Made by a program: the position numbers and the translations under genes. A stretch of 64,000 bases of DNA from Hyphomonas sp. (GTDB taxonomy: Bacteria > Pseudomonadota > Alphaproteobacteria > Caulobacterales > Hyphomonadaceae). Positions 45,695 through 54,138 of this stretch are shown in pieces. The stretch lies in contig NZ_JALHLS010000001.1 of assembly GCF_022844445.1 (NCBI RefSeq), forward strand, positions 310,001-374,000. Direction: 5' to 3'. The notes below the pieces were generated by a model. The model did no database searches. It was given only the letters and a program-made list of their open reading frames with translations, and was not told the DNA's origin. The first letter of the stretch is position 1. Each line of letters begins with the position of its first letter.

Positions 45695-46381
45695 TCAGCG
45701 TACCGCGCGTCCGGCGGCCTTGCGGCGGGATTTGTCCAGAAACATCGCCTGATCGGCCTGGGCGATAAGGGCCGCTGCCGTCTGGCCAGTGCGCCATTCC
45801 ACAACCCCGCAGCTGGCGCCGATCCGCACGGCCTGGGTACCGGGATTGGCCTCGTCACGTACTTCCAGCGCGTCAACGGCGGACGCAAGCTGGGCGGCCT
45901 TGCGCTGTGTGTCATCGTAAGTGGCGTGCGCCAGCACGACGCCGAACTCATCCCCGCCGAGGCGGCCGACGATGTCGGTCTCGCGGGTGCGGTCCTGTAG
46001 TATATCCGCCACTTTCAGCAGCACGCTGTCGCCGGCGGCGTGGCCGTAGATGTCGTTGACGAGCTTGAAATTGTCGAGATCAATGAAGATCAGTGACAGG
46101 GGCGTCTGGAAACGTCCGGACAGAGCGATCTCGCGGCGCACCTCGCGCTCGAAGGCGCGGCGGTTGAAGATCGGCACCAGGGCGTCATTGTCGGCCAGCA
46201 GTTCGGCATCGGCCAGCGCGGTCTTCAGGGCGGCGGATTCCTCGCGCAGGGCGAGGACTTCCTCGCTCAGCGCCTCGATCGCAGCGCGGGTGCGCCGGTC
46301 GAGCCGGGACAGGTCAAGGCCGAGGGCGTCGAGCAACGCGCGCAGTTCGCCCGAATCGAAGGGGGGGAAGTCCTTTGCCAT
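45695..46381 (-). CDS. Soluble GGDEF protein, probable diguanylate cyclase
   Basis: A 228-residue cytosolic protein: an N-terminal helical/coiled region (EALSEEVLALREESAALK) for dimerisation and a GGDEF domain with intact GGDEF, IFIDLDNFKLVND and YGHAAGD. RETD sits five residues before GGDEF, the canonical RxxD inhibitory site, so product feedback is predicted. No sensory domain is recognised. ATG 46381 is chosen over an upstream in-frame start rich in Arg/Pro. Confidence 0.9.
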   Translation of the reverse strand: MAKDFPPFDSGELRALLDALGLDLSRLDRRTRAAIEALSEEVLALREESAALKTALADAELLADNDALVPIFNRRAFEREVRREIALSGRFQTPLSLIFIDLDNFKLVNDIYGHAAGDSVLLKVADILQDRTRETDIVGRLGGDEFGVVLAHATYDDTQRKAAQLASAVDALEVRDEANPGTQAVRIGASCGVVEWRTGQTAAALIAQADQAMFLDKSRRKAAGRAVR

Positions 46382-46535
46382 AGGCGGAGGATAGCGCCGA
46401 ATCAGCCGTCTGTAGAGCCCTGGACGCATTTCACCTGTCGCGCGAACTACAGGCGGCGCGGACGCTCAGCGTCCGGACGGTTGACCTCGGCGGGTTGCCT
46501 CTTATGGTGCGCGCTTTCCGGCAGCGAGGCGGGCA

Positions 46536-47030
46536 ATGGCAGCGGGCAAGACCCCGGTAGTGGGCATTATCATGGGCAGCCAGTCCGACTGGCCGGTCAT
46601 GCAGGAAGCCGCACGGATGCTAGATGCGATGGGCGTGGCCTATGAGGCAAAGATCGTCTCCGCCCACCGCACGCCGGACCGGCTGGTGGCCTATGCAAAA
46701 TCGGCCAAGGGGCGCGGCCTCAAGGTGATCATTGCGGGCGCCGGCGGCGCGGCCCACCTGCCGGGCATGGCGGCCTCGATGACACCCCTGCCCGTGCTGG
46801 GTGTCCCGGTCCAGTCCAAGGCGCTGAAGGGTCTCGATAGCCTGCTGTCCATCGTACAGATGCCGAAGGGAATTCCGGTTGGCACGCTGGCCATCGGTGA
46901 GGCGGGCGCAGCAAATGCCGGGATCCTGGCCGCGTCGATCATTGCGCTGGAGGATCCCAGCGTCGCTGCGAACCTCGACGCTTTCCGCGCGGCTCAGACC
47001 GACAGCGTGAAAGAGGTTCCCGAAGGATGA
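46536..47030 (+). CDS. purE: 5-(carboxyamino)imidazole ribonucleotide mutase
   Basis: A 164-residue class I PurE that converts N5-CAIR to CAIR in purine synthesis. Conserved [18 protein letters not shown] and [11 protein letters not shown] loops are present. Its stop overlaps the purK start (ATGA at 47027-47030). Confidence 0.97.
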   Translation: MAAGKTPVVGIIMGSQSDWPVMQEAARMLDAMGVAYEAKIVSAHRTPDRLVAYAKSAKGRGLKVIIAGAGGAAHLPGMAASMTPLPVLGVPVQSKALKGLDSLLSIVQMPKGIPVGTLAIGEAGAANAGILAASIIALEDPSVAANLDAFRAAQTDSVKEVPEG

Positions 47031-48106
47031 CGCCGCTACGGCCCGGCGCCACAATCGGGATACTCGGCGGCGGCCAGCTGGGGCGTATGCTGGCGAGCGC
47101 CGGCGCGCAGCTGGGATTCGACATTCTGATTTACTCGCCGGAGGATGACCCGCCGGCAGGGCGCGTGGCGGCGGGCGCCTGGTCTGCTGCCTGGGACGAT
47201 GTGGAAACGCTGACCGAGTTTGCGACCGCCTGCGATGTGGTGACGCTGGAATTCGAGAATGTCCCGGTACGGACGATCGAAATCGTTGAGGCGGCGGGCA
47301 CCCCGGTACGCCCGCGCGGCGCCTCCCTGATGGTATCGCAGGACCGGTACACTGAAAAAACTTTCCTCAACGCGCAGGGCATCGCCACCGCGCCGTTCGA
47401 GCCCGTGGACGGGCCAGGCGACATCACCTCGGCGCTTGATGTGCTCGGCGGCAAGGGCGTTCTGAAGACACGCCGCGAAGGTTATGACGGCAAGGGACAG
47501 GCCTGGATCCGTTCACCGGGCGAGGCGGAAGCGGCCTGGCAGCGCATCGGCGAGGCGCCAGCGATCCTGGAGGCGGCGATCGCCTTCCAGTGCGAGATTT
47601 CGGTGCTGGTGGCGCGCGGGCCGGATGGCGAGACGCGCACCTGGGCGCCGCCGCGCAACCTGCACAAGGATGGCATCCTGGCGGTTTCCTCCGTACCGAG
47701 CGGATTGCCAAGGGCGATAGAGGACGAAGCGCGCGCGAAGGCGGTGACGCTGGCCGAGGCGCTGGACCACATCGGCGTGCTGGCGCTGGAATTCTTCGTG
47801 CTGCCGGACGGATCGATCCTCGCCAACGAGTTTGCGCCGCGCGTGCACAATTCCGGACACTGGACGCCGGAGGCCTGCCAGACCGGGCAGTTCGAGCAGC
47901 ATATCCGCTGCGTGGCCGGCTGGCCGCTGGGCGATACGCGCCGGCTTCACGATGCCGAGATGATCAACCTTATAGGCGAAGCAGGGCTTGTCAGCCCGGC
48001 AAGCCTCGGGCCCAACGATACGCTGACCCTGTATGGCAAGCGCGAAGCCCGCCCCGGCCGCAAGATGGGTCACATCACGCGCCGCCTCGGCCCCCGAAAG
48101 GACTGA
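47027..48106 (+). CDS. purK: 5-(carboxyamino)imidazole ribonucleotide synthase
   Basis: A 359-residue ATP-grasp enzyme that makes N5-CAIR from AIR, bicarbonate and [15 protein letters not shown] at the N-terminus, the ATP-grasp core ([13 protein letters not shown]) and the metal region ([16 protein letters not shown]) are diagnostic. It is coupled to purE, and the following creatininase-like gene starts 4 bases after its stop. Confidence 0.96.
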   Translation: MTPLRPGATIGILGGGQLGRMLASAGAQLGFDILIYSPEDDPPAGRVAAGAWSAAWDDVETLTEFATACDVVTLEFENVPVRTIEIVEAAGTPVRPRGASLMVSQDRYTEKTFLNAQGIATAPFEPVDGPGDITSALDVLGGKGVLKTRREGYDGKGQAWIRSPGEAEAAWQRIGEAPAILEAAIAFQCEISVLVARGPDGETRTWAPPRNLHKDGILAVSSVPSGLPRAIEDEARAKAVTLAEALDHIGVLALEFFVLPDGSILANEFAPRVHNSGHWTPEACQTGQFEQHIRCVAGWPLGDTRRLHDAEMINLIGEAGLVSPASLGPNDTLTLYGKREARPGRKMGHITRRLGPRKD

Positions 48107-48110
48107 TCCC

Positions 48111-48866
48111 ATGCGCCTTCCCGTCTCGACCTGGCCCGACATCGAAGCCTGGCTGCAGAAATCCAGGACCATCGTGATCCCCATCGGCTCGTTCGAGCAG
48201 CACGGACCGAACGGCTTCATCGGCACCGATGCGTTGTGTCCGGAGATCATCGCCAACCATGCCGAAAGCCTGGCGCCGGACGACATTCTCGTCGGCCCGA
48301 CCTTCAACGTAGGCTGCGCGCAGCATCACCTCGGCTTTCCCGGCACGATCACCCTGCGTCCCTCGACCATGATGGCGGCCATGGCAGACTGGACAGAAAG
48401 CCTCGTGCGCCACGGCTTCGAGCGTGTTCTGTGGTTTAACGGGCATGGCGGCAATATCTCCACTATCGAGGCGGCGTTTGCCGAAATCCATGCGCGGCGC
48501 AGCTATGATCCGAACGGCGCGGACAACCGGCCGGACCTGGCGCTGAAGCGGCGCGACTGGTGGGACTACCGGGAGGTGATGAACCTGTGCAACCAGCTCT
48601 ACCCGGTTGGCCATGGCAGCCACGCCACGGCCTCGGAAGTCTCCGTGACCTACTGGGCCTATCCCGACCGCGAGCGCCAGCACACGCCGATGAGCCCCAA
48701 GATCGCCCCGACCGGCACGATCAGCGATGCCGTGCGCTATCGCCGCGACTTCCCGGATGGCCGCATTGGTTCGGACCCGACGCTATCCAACGCAGCTGAT
48801 GGCGGGAAGATTGTCGAGATCGCCGCAAAGTGCCTGATCGAGGAAGTGGCGCGCTTCAGCGCCTGA
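48111..48866 (+). CDS. Creatininase family amidohydrolase
   Basis: A 251-residue creatininase/creatinine amidohydrolase-fold protein. Metal-binding motifs are IGSFEQHGPNGFIGTDAL (Glu, His, Asp), WFNGHGGN (His) and HATASEVSVTYW (Glu). Members act on creatinine, cofactor or mycofactocin-type amides; the substrate here is unknown. It begins 4 bases after purK and is probably co-transcribed with purEK, hinting at a link to nucleotide or amide metabolism (inference). Confidence 0.88.
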   Translation: MRLPVSTWPDIEAWLQKSRTIVIPIGSFEQHGPNGFIGTDALCPEIIANHAESLAPDDILVGPTFNVGCAQHHLGFPGTITLRPSTMMAAMADWTESLVRHGFERVLWFNGHGGNISTIEAAFAEIHARRSYDPNGADNRPDLALKRRDWWDYREVMNLCNQLYPVGHGSHATASEVSVTYWAYPDRERQHTPMSPKIAPTGTISDAVRYRRDFPDGRIGSDPTLSNAADGGKIVEIAAKCLIEEVARFSA

Positions 48867-48954
48867 ATTGCGCGTAATCTTCGCAGGCCTGCTCTGGATG
48901 GAACCCGCCAAGCGGTCTATCAGCGAAGGCAAGAAGGTGAGGCACCCGCAAGGC

Positions 48955-49686
48955 ATGCTGGAAGTCAGAGCGCTCGAGAAGTCCTACGGGTCCAAACAGG
49001 CCGTGCGCGGTGTGTCGTTCACCGTGGAAAAAGGCACCGTGCTCGGCTTCCTCGGGCCCAACGGGGCGGGCAAGTCCACGACGATGCGGATGATTGCCGG
49101 CGTGCTTGAACCCGATTCTGGGGACGCGCTGATCGACGGCAAATCGATCATCACCGACCGGCGCGCGGCACAGGCAGCGCTGGGCTATCTGCCGGAAGGC
49201 GCGCCGCTTTACGAGGATATGACACCACCGGAATTCCTGCGCTTCCTCGCCGAAGCGCGCGCCCTGCCCCGGAGAGGGCGGCGTGACGCGGTCGACCGCG
49301 CGATTGCCGATGCACGCATCCTGAGCGTCAGCCATCAGCGGATCGGCGACCTGTCCAAGGGCTATCGCCGCCGGGTGGGCCTGGCTGGCGCGATCCTGCA
49401 TGACCCGCCGGTGCTGGTGCTGGATGAGCCGACGGACGGCCTTGACCCCAACCAGAAACGGGCCGTGCGTGCGCTGATCGCGCGGATGGCACCAACCAAG
49501 GCGATCATCATCTCGACCCATACGCTGACTGAAGTGCCCGCGATGTGCCACCGCGCCGTGCTGATCGACCGGGGCCGCTTGGTCGCGGATGACACGCCAG
49601 CGGGCCTGGCCCGGCGCTCCGAGGACGGATCACTGGAAGCGGCATTCTCCCGCCTCACCGACCAGGTTGAGGACGAGACGCTGTGA
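48955..49686 (+). CDS. ABC transporter ATP-binding protein (GldA-like)
   Basis: A 243-residue ABC ATPase. Walker A is GPNGAGKST, signature-region DLSKGYRRRVGLAGA, Walker B VLVLDEPTDGLDP, then the His switch STHTL. Upstream ATG 48898 is also possible, but ATG 48955 starts right at the first strand (MLEVRALEKSYG). Its TGA overlaps the permease ATG. With the next three genes it forms a transporter module of the gliding-motility GldAFG type, also found in non-gliding bacteria. Confidence 0.9.
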   Translation: MLEVRALEKSYGSKQAVRGVSFTVEKGTVLGFLGPNGAGKSTTMRMIAGVLEPDSGDALIDGKSIITDRRAAQAALGYLPEGAPLYEDMTPPEFLRFLAEARALPRRGRRDAVDRAIADARILSVSHQRIGDLSKGYRRRVGLAGAILHDPPVLVLDEPTDGLDPNQKRAVRALIARMAPTKAIIISTHTLTEVPAMCHRAVLIDRGRLVADDTPAGLARRSEDGSLEAAFSRLTDQVEDETL

Positions 49687-50441
49687 TGGAGTTTCTCAAG
49701 ACCCAGATGAGCGGCTTTACCGCGACCTACCGGCGCGAGCTCGGCGCGTATTTCGCAACGCCCATGGCCTATGTGTTCCTTGCCGTGTTCCTTCTGGCGC
49801 TCGGCCTGTTCACCTGGGAGGCGGGCCGCTTCTTCGATTCCGGTGTGGCTGACCTGCAGCCCTTCTTCGTATGGCACCCCTGGCTCTACATGATTTTCCT
49901 GCCCGCCCTCGCCATGAGGCTCTGGGCCGACGAGCATGCGAGTGGCACGGACGAACTGCTCCTGTCACTGCCGCTCGGCATTCCCGGCCTTGTGCTGGGC
50001 AAGCTGCTGGCCGCCTGGACGGTGGCGGCGGTGGGCCTTTTGCTGACTTTGCCGATGTGGGCTTCGGTGAACTTCCTTGGCAGCCCGGACAATACTGCGA
50101 TTGCGCTTGCCTATTTCGTCAGCCTGCTGATGGCCGGGGCCTATCTCTCCATCGGCGCGGCCGTCTCCGCGCTAACCGGCAGCCAGGTAACCGCCTTCGT
50201 GATCAGCGTGGTGATCGCCTTCGTGTTTACGGCCGCCGGATGGCCGTTGGTCCTCTCCACAGTGCAGTCCCTGTTCGGCACCGGCTTTGCCGACATCGTG
50301 GCGCGCTTTTCCTTCATAACGCAGTTCGAGGGCGCCCAGCGCGGCGTGCTGGAGCTGCGCGCCGTGGCTTATTTCCTCGGCTTCACGGCGACGTTCGCCT
50401 TCCTCAACTGCCTCTGGGCCTCGCGCCAGAGACTGGGCTGA
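49686..50441 (+). CDS. ABC-2 type transporter permease (GldF-like)
   Basis: A 251-residue membrane protein with six hydrophobic segments, beginning after a short amphipathic part (YRRELGAYFATPMAYVFL). WADEHASGTDELLLSLPL after the second TM is the coupling region typical of this family. ATG 49686 overlaps the ATPase TGA; a GTG one codon upstream is the alternative. It pairs with the upstream ATPase and the following GldG-like protein. Confidence 0.9.
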   Translation: MEFLKTQMSGFTATYRRELGAYFATPMAYVFLAVFLLALGLFTWEAGRFFDSGVADLQPFFVWHPWLYMIFLPALAMRLWADEHASGTDELLLSLPLGIPGLVLGKLLAAWTVAAVGLLLTLPMWASVNFLGSPDNTAIALAYFVSLLMAGAYLSIGAAVSALTGSQVTAFVISVVIAFVFTAAGWPLVLSTVQSLFGTGFADIVARFSFITQFEGAQRGVLELRAVAYFLGFTATFAFLNCLWASRQRLG

Positions 50442-50450
50442 GGAGCAGGC

Positions 50451-52349
50451 ATGAACACCCGGCGCTATCTCATCCTATCTACCCTGCTGGCGGGCGCGAT
50501 CCTGCTGGCGGGCAATATCGCGGCGCAGAAACTGCTGGCGGGCGCGCGGATCGATTTCACCGAAGGCGGGCTCTACACGCTGTCGGACGGAACGCGCACA
50601 ACGCTGAACGACATTTCCGAGCCGGTGGACCTGACCTTCGTCTACTCCCGCCGCGTAGGGCAGGAATACCCGGCCGTTCAGGCGCACGCCGCGCGCGTGC
50701 GCGAATTGCTGGCGACTTACGAAGCCGCCAGCAATGGCCGCATCCGGGTGCGCGAGATCGACCCCAACCCCTTCTCTGAAGCGGAAGACGAAGCATTGTC
50801 GGCCGGCATTCCGGCCGTGCCCGCGGGCGGCAATGATCCGCTTTATTTCGGCATCATCGGGCACAATACGATTGATGACACCCGCATCCTGCCCTTCCTC
50901 GCGCCGGAACAGGAACTGACGCTTGAATACGACCTGACACGGATGATCGGGCGCTTGAACCATCCGGAGCCGCCGCGCGTGGCGATCCTGTCTTCGCTGC
51001 CGGGCATGTCCGCGCCGGACCCGGAGGGCGGCTATGTGCTGCTGCAGGATATTGCTCGCAGTTTCGAGATTGATCTGCTGCCGGAGGATTTCACGGCACT
51101 GGCGGACGATGTGGACGTGCTGCTGGTGGCGCATCCACCGCCGCTGTCGAGCCGCCAGGAATGGCTGATCGACCAGTACCTTCTGCGCGGCGGGCACGCG
51201 GTGTTTCTGGTTGATCCTGCCGCGAAGATTGCGGTGACCGGCGACGTGTTCGGCACGAGCAGCGAGCTGGCGCGCTCCAGCCTCGGCCGGCTCGGGCGGG
51301 CCTGGGGCGTGGAACTGGCTCCGGACGCGGTGGCCGATGTCGCCTTCGCCCTGCCGGTTCCGGTAGAGACCGAACGCGGCACGGTTGAAGAGCTGGCGCA
51401 TCCGCTGTTTCTAGGCGTACCGGCAATTGCAATGAGCCGGGAAGATCCGATTACGGCAGACCTGATGCGGGTGGTAAACTTCGGCGCGCCGGGGGCGCTG
51501 GTGGTCGGCACTCCGCCCGCGGGCGTGACGCTGACGCCGCTGATCACGACCGGGCCAAGCCCCTCCTTCATCAATGCGGGCGAGGCGGCGCGCGATATGA
51601 CTCCCGCCGATGTGCTGCGCAGTTACCAGAGCCTTCCGAGACCCCTGCCGTTGGCGATGCGGATTTCCGGCGTGCTTGTTTCCGCCTTTCCGGGCGGCGC
51701 GCCGGGGATTGAGGAGCCGCGCGATCCAGCGGCCGCAGAGGCGGCCCGCGCTGCGGCCGCCGCCCTGCCCCCGCATATCCGGGCGGGCGAGCGCCCTGCA
51801 GAAATAGTAGTAATTGCGGACGCGGACTTCATCGCCGACGAATTCTACATCGTGGATGGCGGCGGCGCCGCCGTGGCGGACAACGGCGCGCTGGTGCTGA
51901 ATGCGCTGGACGCGCTGGCGGGCGGCGGCGAGCTGTCGCGGCTGCGTTCGCGTGCGCCGGCCCTGCGCTCTATGACGCGGATCGACCGTATGCGGAGCGA
52001 GGCGGAGGAGCAGTATTTCCGTCAGCAGTCTGAACTGGAGACGCGCCTCGCCACGGCTCAGGCGCGTCTCGCCGAGCTGCAGGACGCGCCGACAGACAGC
52101 GGCTTCTTCGCCGGTGATCCTGAAGCCGAGCTAACCGAACCGGAGCGCGCAGAGCTCGCGAGCCTGCGCGAAGACATCCTCGACCTGCGGGCGCGCCTGC
52201 GCGAGACAGAACGCGATTACAGGCGCGGCATCGATCAGCTGGAAGGAACGCTGAAGGCTATCAATATCTGGGGCGGGCCGGTTCTGGTCGCTTTGACCGG
52301 GCTGATCGTCTGGCGCCGGCAGAAACGGCCGCGCAGGGCTGCGCCATGA
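50451..52349 (+). CDS. GldG-family ABC transporter auxiliary protein
   Basis: A 632-residue protein with an N-terminal TM anchor, a large periplasmic region and a second TM near the C-terminus (about 605-622). The periplasmic part has the family opening IDFTEGGLYTLSDGTRTTL and EYDLTRMIGRLN, followed by a glutamine-amidotransferase-like fold (DVLLVAHPPPLS, VIADADFIAD). A coiled coil (about 520-600) precedes the last TM. Such proteins accompany GldA/GldF-type ABC transporters; the transported substrate is unknown. Its stop overlaps the next start (ATGA). Confidence 0.88.
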   Translation: MNTRRYLILSTLLAGAILLAGNIAAQKLLAGARIDFTEGGLYTLSDGTRTTLNDISEPVDLTFVYSRRVGQEYPAVQAHAARVRELLATYEAASNGRIRVREIDPNPFSEAEDEALSAGIPAVPAGGNDPLYFGIIGHNTIDDTRILPFLAPEQELTLEYDLTRMIGRLNHPEPPRVAILSSLPGMSAPDPEGGYVLLQDIARSFEIDLLPEDFTALADDVDVLLVAHPPPLSSRQEWLIDQYLLRGGHAVFLVDPAAKIAVTGDVFGTSSELARSSLGRLGRAWGVELAPDAVADVAFALPVPVETERGTVEELAHPLFLGVPAIAMSREDPITADLMRVVNFGAPGALVVGTPPAGVTLTPLITTGPSPSFINAGEAARDMTPADVLRSYQSLPRPLPLAMRISGVLVSAFPGGAPGIEEPRDPAAAEAARAAAAALPPHIRAGERPAEIVVIADADFIADEFYIVDGGGAAVADNGALVLNALDALAGGGELSRLRSRAPALRSMTRIDRMRSEAEEQYFRQQSELETRLATAQARLAELQDAPTDSGFFAGDPEAELTEPERAELASLREDILDLRARLRETERDYRRGIDQLEGTLKAINIWGGPVLVALTGLIVWRRQKRPRRAAP

Positions 52350-53365
52350 GTTCGCTGCGCGACCGCCAGCGCACACGGCGCACCCTGTTCCTTGCGGCCC
52401 TCGCGGGCGTGCTTGGTCTTGTCGCTGTGGTTTCCCATTTTGGCGGCGGCGCGCCGGTGCAGGCGAGCGGGCGAACGGGCACGCCTGTATTCCCTGATTT
52501 TGAGGCCCTTCGCGCCGAAGCGAGCGAGATTCGCATCACGCTGGCAGACGAGCGCTATTCGCTAGTGGCGACCGGCGATGGCTGGCGGTTAGGCACCCGC
52601 GACGGCTATCCGATCCGGCAAGACCGCCTGACCGAGCTGGCCGCGGGGCTGGAAAGCCTTGTCTGGGATACGCCGCGCACGGATGACCCGGAGAAGCTTA
52701 ACCGGATCGGCCTTGGCGATCCGCGCGACAGCGGCACCGGCGCGTTGCTGGAGGTGATCGGGCCCGACGGGGAGACCGGCGCGGCGCTGATTACAGGGCG
52801 AAAGGGCGAGTTCATCTATGGCCGCCGGCCGGACGAAACCACCGCGTTCCGGGTGACCGGCACCCTGCCGCCGCTCTACAGTGCGGAAGCTTGGCTCGAC
52901 CTCGGCTTTCTCGACATCAACGAGGATGCCGTGTCCGCCGTGCGCCTGACAGATGAAGCGGGAGAGACGCTGTTCCTGCAACGCGAGGTCGGCTCCAGCG
53001 ACCGAGCCTTCCGCCCTGCCCCGCCCTTCCAGAATTACCGCCTGACCAGCCGCCTCGCGGTGACGGGGCCTGCGATGGCATTGACGCGCTTCCTGCCGAT
53101 CGGCGTAAAGCCCGCCTCAGCGCTGCGCACACGGCCGGTGTCGCGCCACATCACCCAGACCCATGACGGCCTCGAAGTGGACGTGCGGGCTTACCGCGAA
53201 CGGGATGGATTTTTCATCACGCTGCGCGCCATTGAGGCGGGCGAAGGCGCAATGCGTGCCGAAGCGATCAATGCGCGGGCCGCCGGCTGGGCTTTTGAGC
53301 TGACGGCAACCGACTGGGCGGACTACACGCCGCGCGTCGCGGACATCGTACGCCCGCCGGCCTGA
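52346..53365 (+). CDS. DUF4340 domain protein
   Basis: A 339-residue protein with one N-terminal TM helix (TLFLAALAGVLGLVAVVSHF) and a periplasmic DUF4340 region: DERYSLVATGDGWRLGTRDG, then LTELAAGLESL and later a Lys-Gly-Glu-Phe turn. DUF4340 proteins are the usual fourth member of GldAFG-like clusters. It is coupled to the GldG-like gene by a 4-base overlap. Function unknown. Confidence 0.87.
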   Translation: MSSLRDRQRTRRTLFLAALAGVLGLVAVVSHFGGGAPVQASGRTGTPVFPDFEALRAEASEIRITLADERYSLVATGDGWRLGTRDGYPIRQDRLTELAAGLESLVWDTPRTDDPEKLNRIGLGDPRDSGTGALLEVIGPDGETGAALITGRKGEFIYGRRPDETTAFRVTGTLPPLYSAEAWLDLGFLDINEDAVSAVRLTDEAGETLFLQREVGSSDRAFRPAPPFQNYRLTSRLAVTGPAMALTRFLPIGVKPASALRTRPVSRHITQTHDGLEVDVRAYRERDGFFITLRAIEAGEGAMRAEAINARAAGWAFELTATDWADYTPRVADIVRPPA

Positions 53366-53375
53366 GACAGAGCGC

Positions 53376-54023
53376 CTAGTTGGCGCGCATCGTGGCGAGG
53401 ACCCGGCCCATGCCGGCTTCCTGGACGACGAGGACGCAGCCGGACTCGCAGGCCGGCAACTCGATCTCTGCCTTGCCGCCGAGCCATGGGCCGATCTGGC
53501 GGACACTCGTGACCGGGTTGGGCATCTTGGTTTTGTTGTCGTCGGCATCGAGATAGGCGACCCACCAGATGTCGGCGAGGCCATCCGGCTGACCGGTGAG
53601 TACGACGCGCTTGCCGGTGCGCTGAAGGCGCACATCGGTGGGTTCGGCCATTTCGGCTTTCATCATCGCGGCGCCGACCTTGGCGGGCTTGTTGCCCGCA
53701 GCCTGCTCAAGGCCGTTATAGACCGTCTGCGGCGTATAGGGCCCACGCATGGAGAAATGATCGATATAGGCGCGCTGGCGGTCTTTGGACTCCGGGAGGG
53801 CCATCTTTTCCTTGCCGCCCAGATAGTCCCAATAATCAACCGCCCAGGTCAGCACGATCACGTCCTTACCCCGTTCGACTTCGACCTGTTTCATCGTCTT
53901 GTAGGCTGCGGGGCACGCGCGGCAGTTCTTGGAGGCGAACAGCTCGACCAGCATCGGGCCTTCCGCATGCACAGGTGCAGCGAGGCCGAACAGGAACGCG
54001 AGGGAGACAAGAATCCGGGTCAT
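53376..54023 (-). CDS. DUF1223 thioredoxin-like exported protein
   Basis: A 215-residue protein with a Sec signal (cleavage predicted after VHA at residue 20). The mature start MLVELFASKNCRACPAA has a CxxC pair (Cys34, Cys37) in a thioredoxin-like strand-helix position; later come VLTWAVDYWDYLG and YTPQTVYNG. This is the DUF1223 family, of unknown function. A redox role in the periplasm is plausible from the CxxC. It is convergent with the DUF4340 gene. Confidence 0.88.
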   Translation of the reverse strand: MTRILVSLAFLFGLAAPVHAEGPMLVELFASKNCRACPAAYKTMKQVEVERGKDVIVLTWAVDYWDYLGGKEKMALPESKDRQRAYIDHFSMRGPYTPQTVYNGLEQAAGNKPAKVGAAMMKAEMAEPTDVRLQRTGKRVVLTGQPDGLADIWWVAYLDADDNKTKMPNPVTSVRQIGPWLGGKAEIELPACESGCVLVVQEAGMGRVLATMRAN

Positions 54024-54085
54024 CGGGGGCGGTTATAAGTGGTCCGGGCCGCCGCGCACAGTCACAGGCACGTGAGAGACTGAGA

Positions 54086-54122
54086 AAAAGCCCGCCGCAG
54101 CCCAACGGCGCGGCAGGCTTTT
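54086..54122 (-). terminator. Rho-independent terminator of acnA
   Basis: On the minus strand, AAAAGCC-t-GCCGC pairs with GCGGC-g-GGCTTTT, followed by a T-rich tail. It lies 16 bases beyond the acnA stop and before the DUF1223 gene. Confidence 0.85.
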
Positions 54123-54138
54123 CCGAATTTACGCTACG

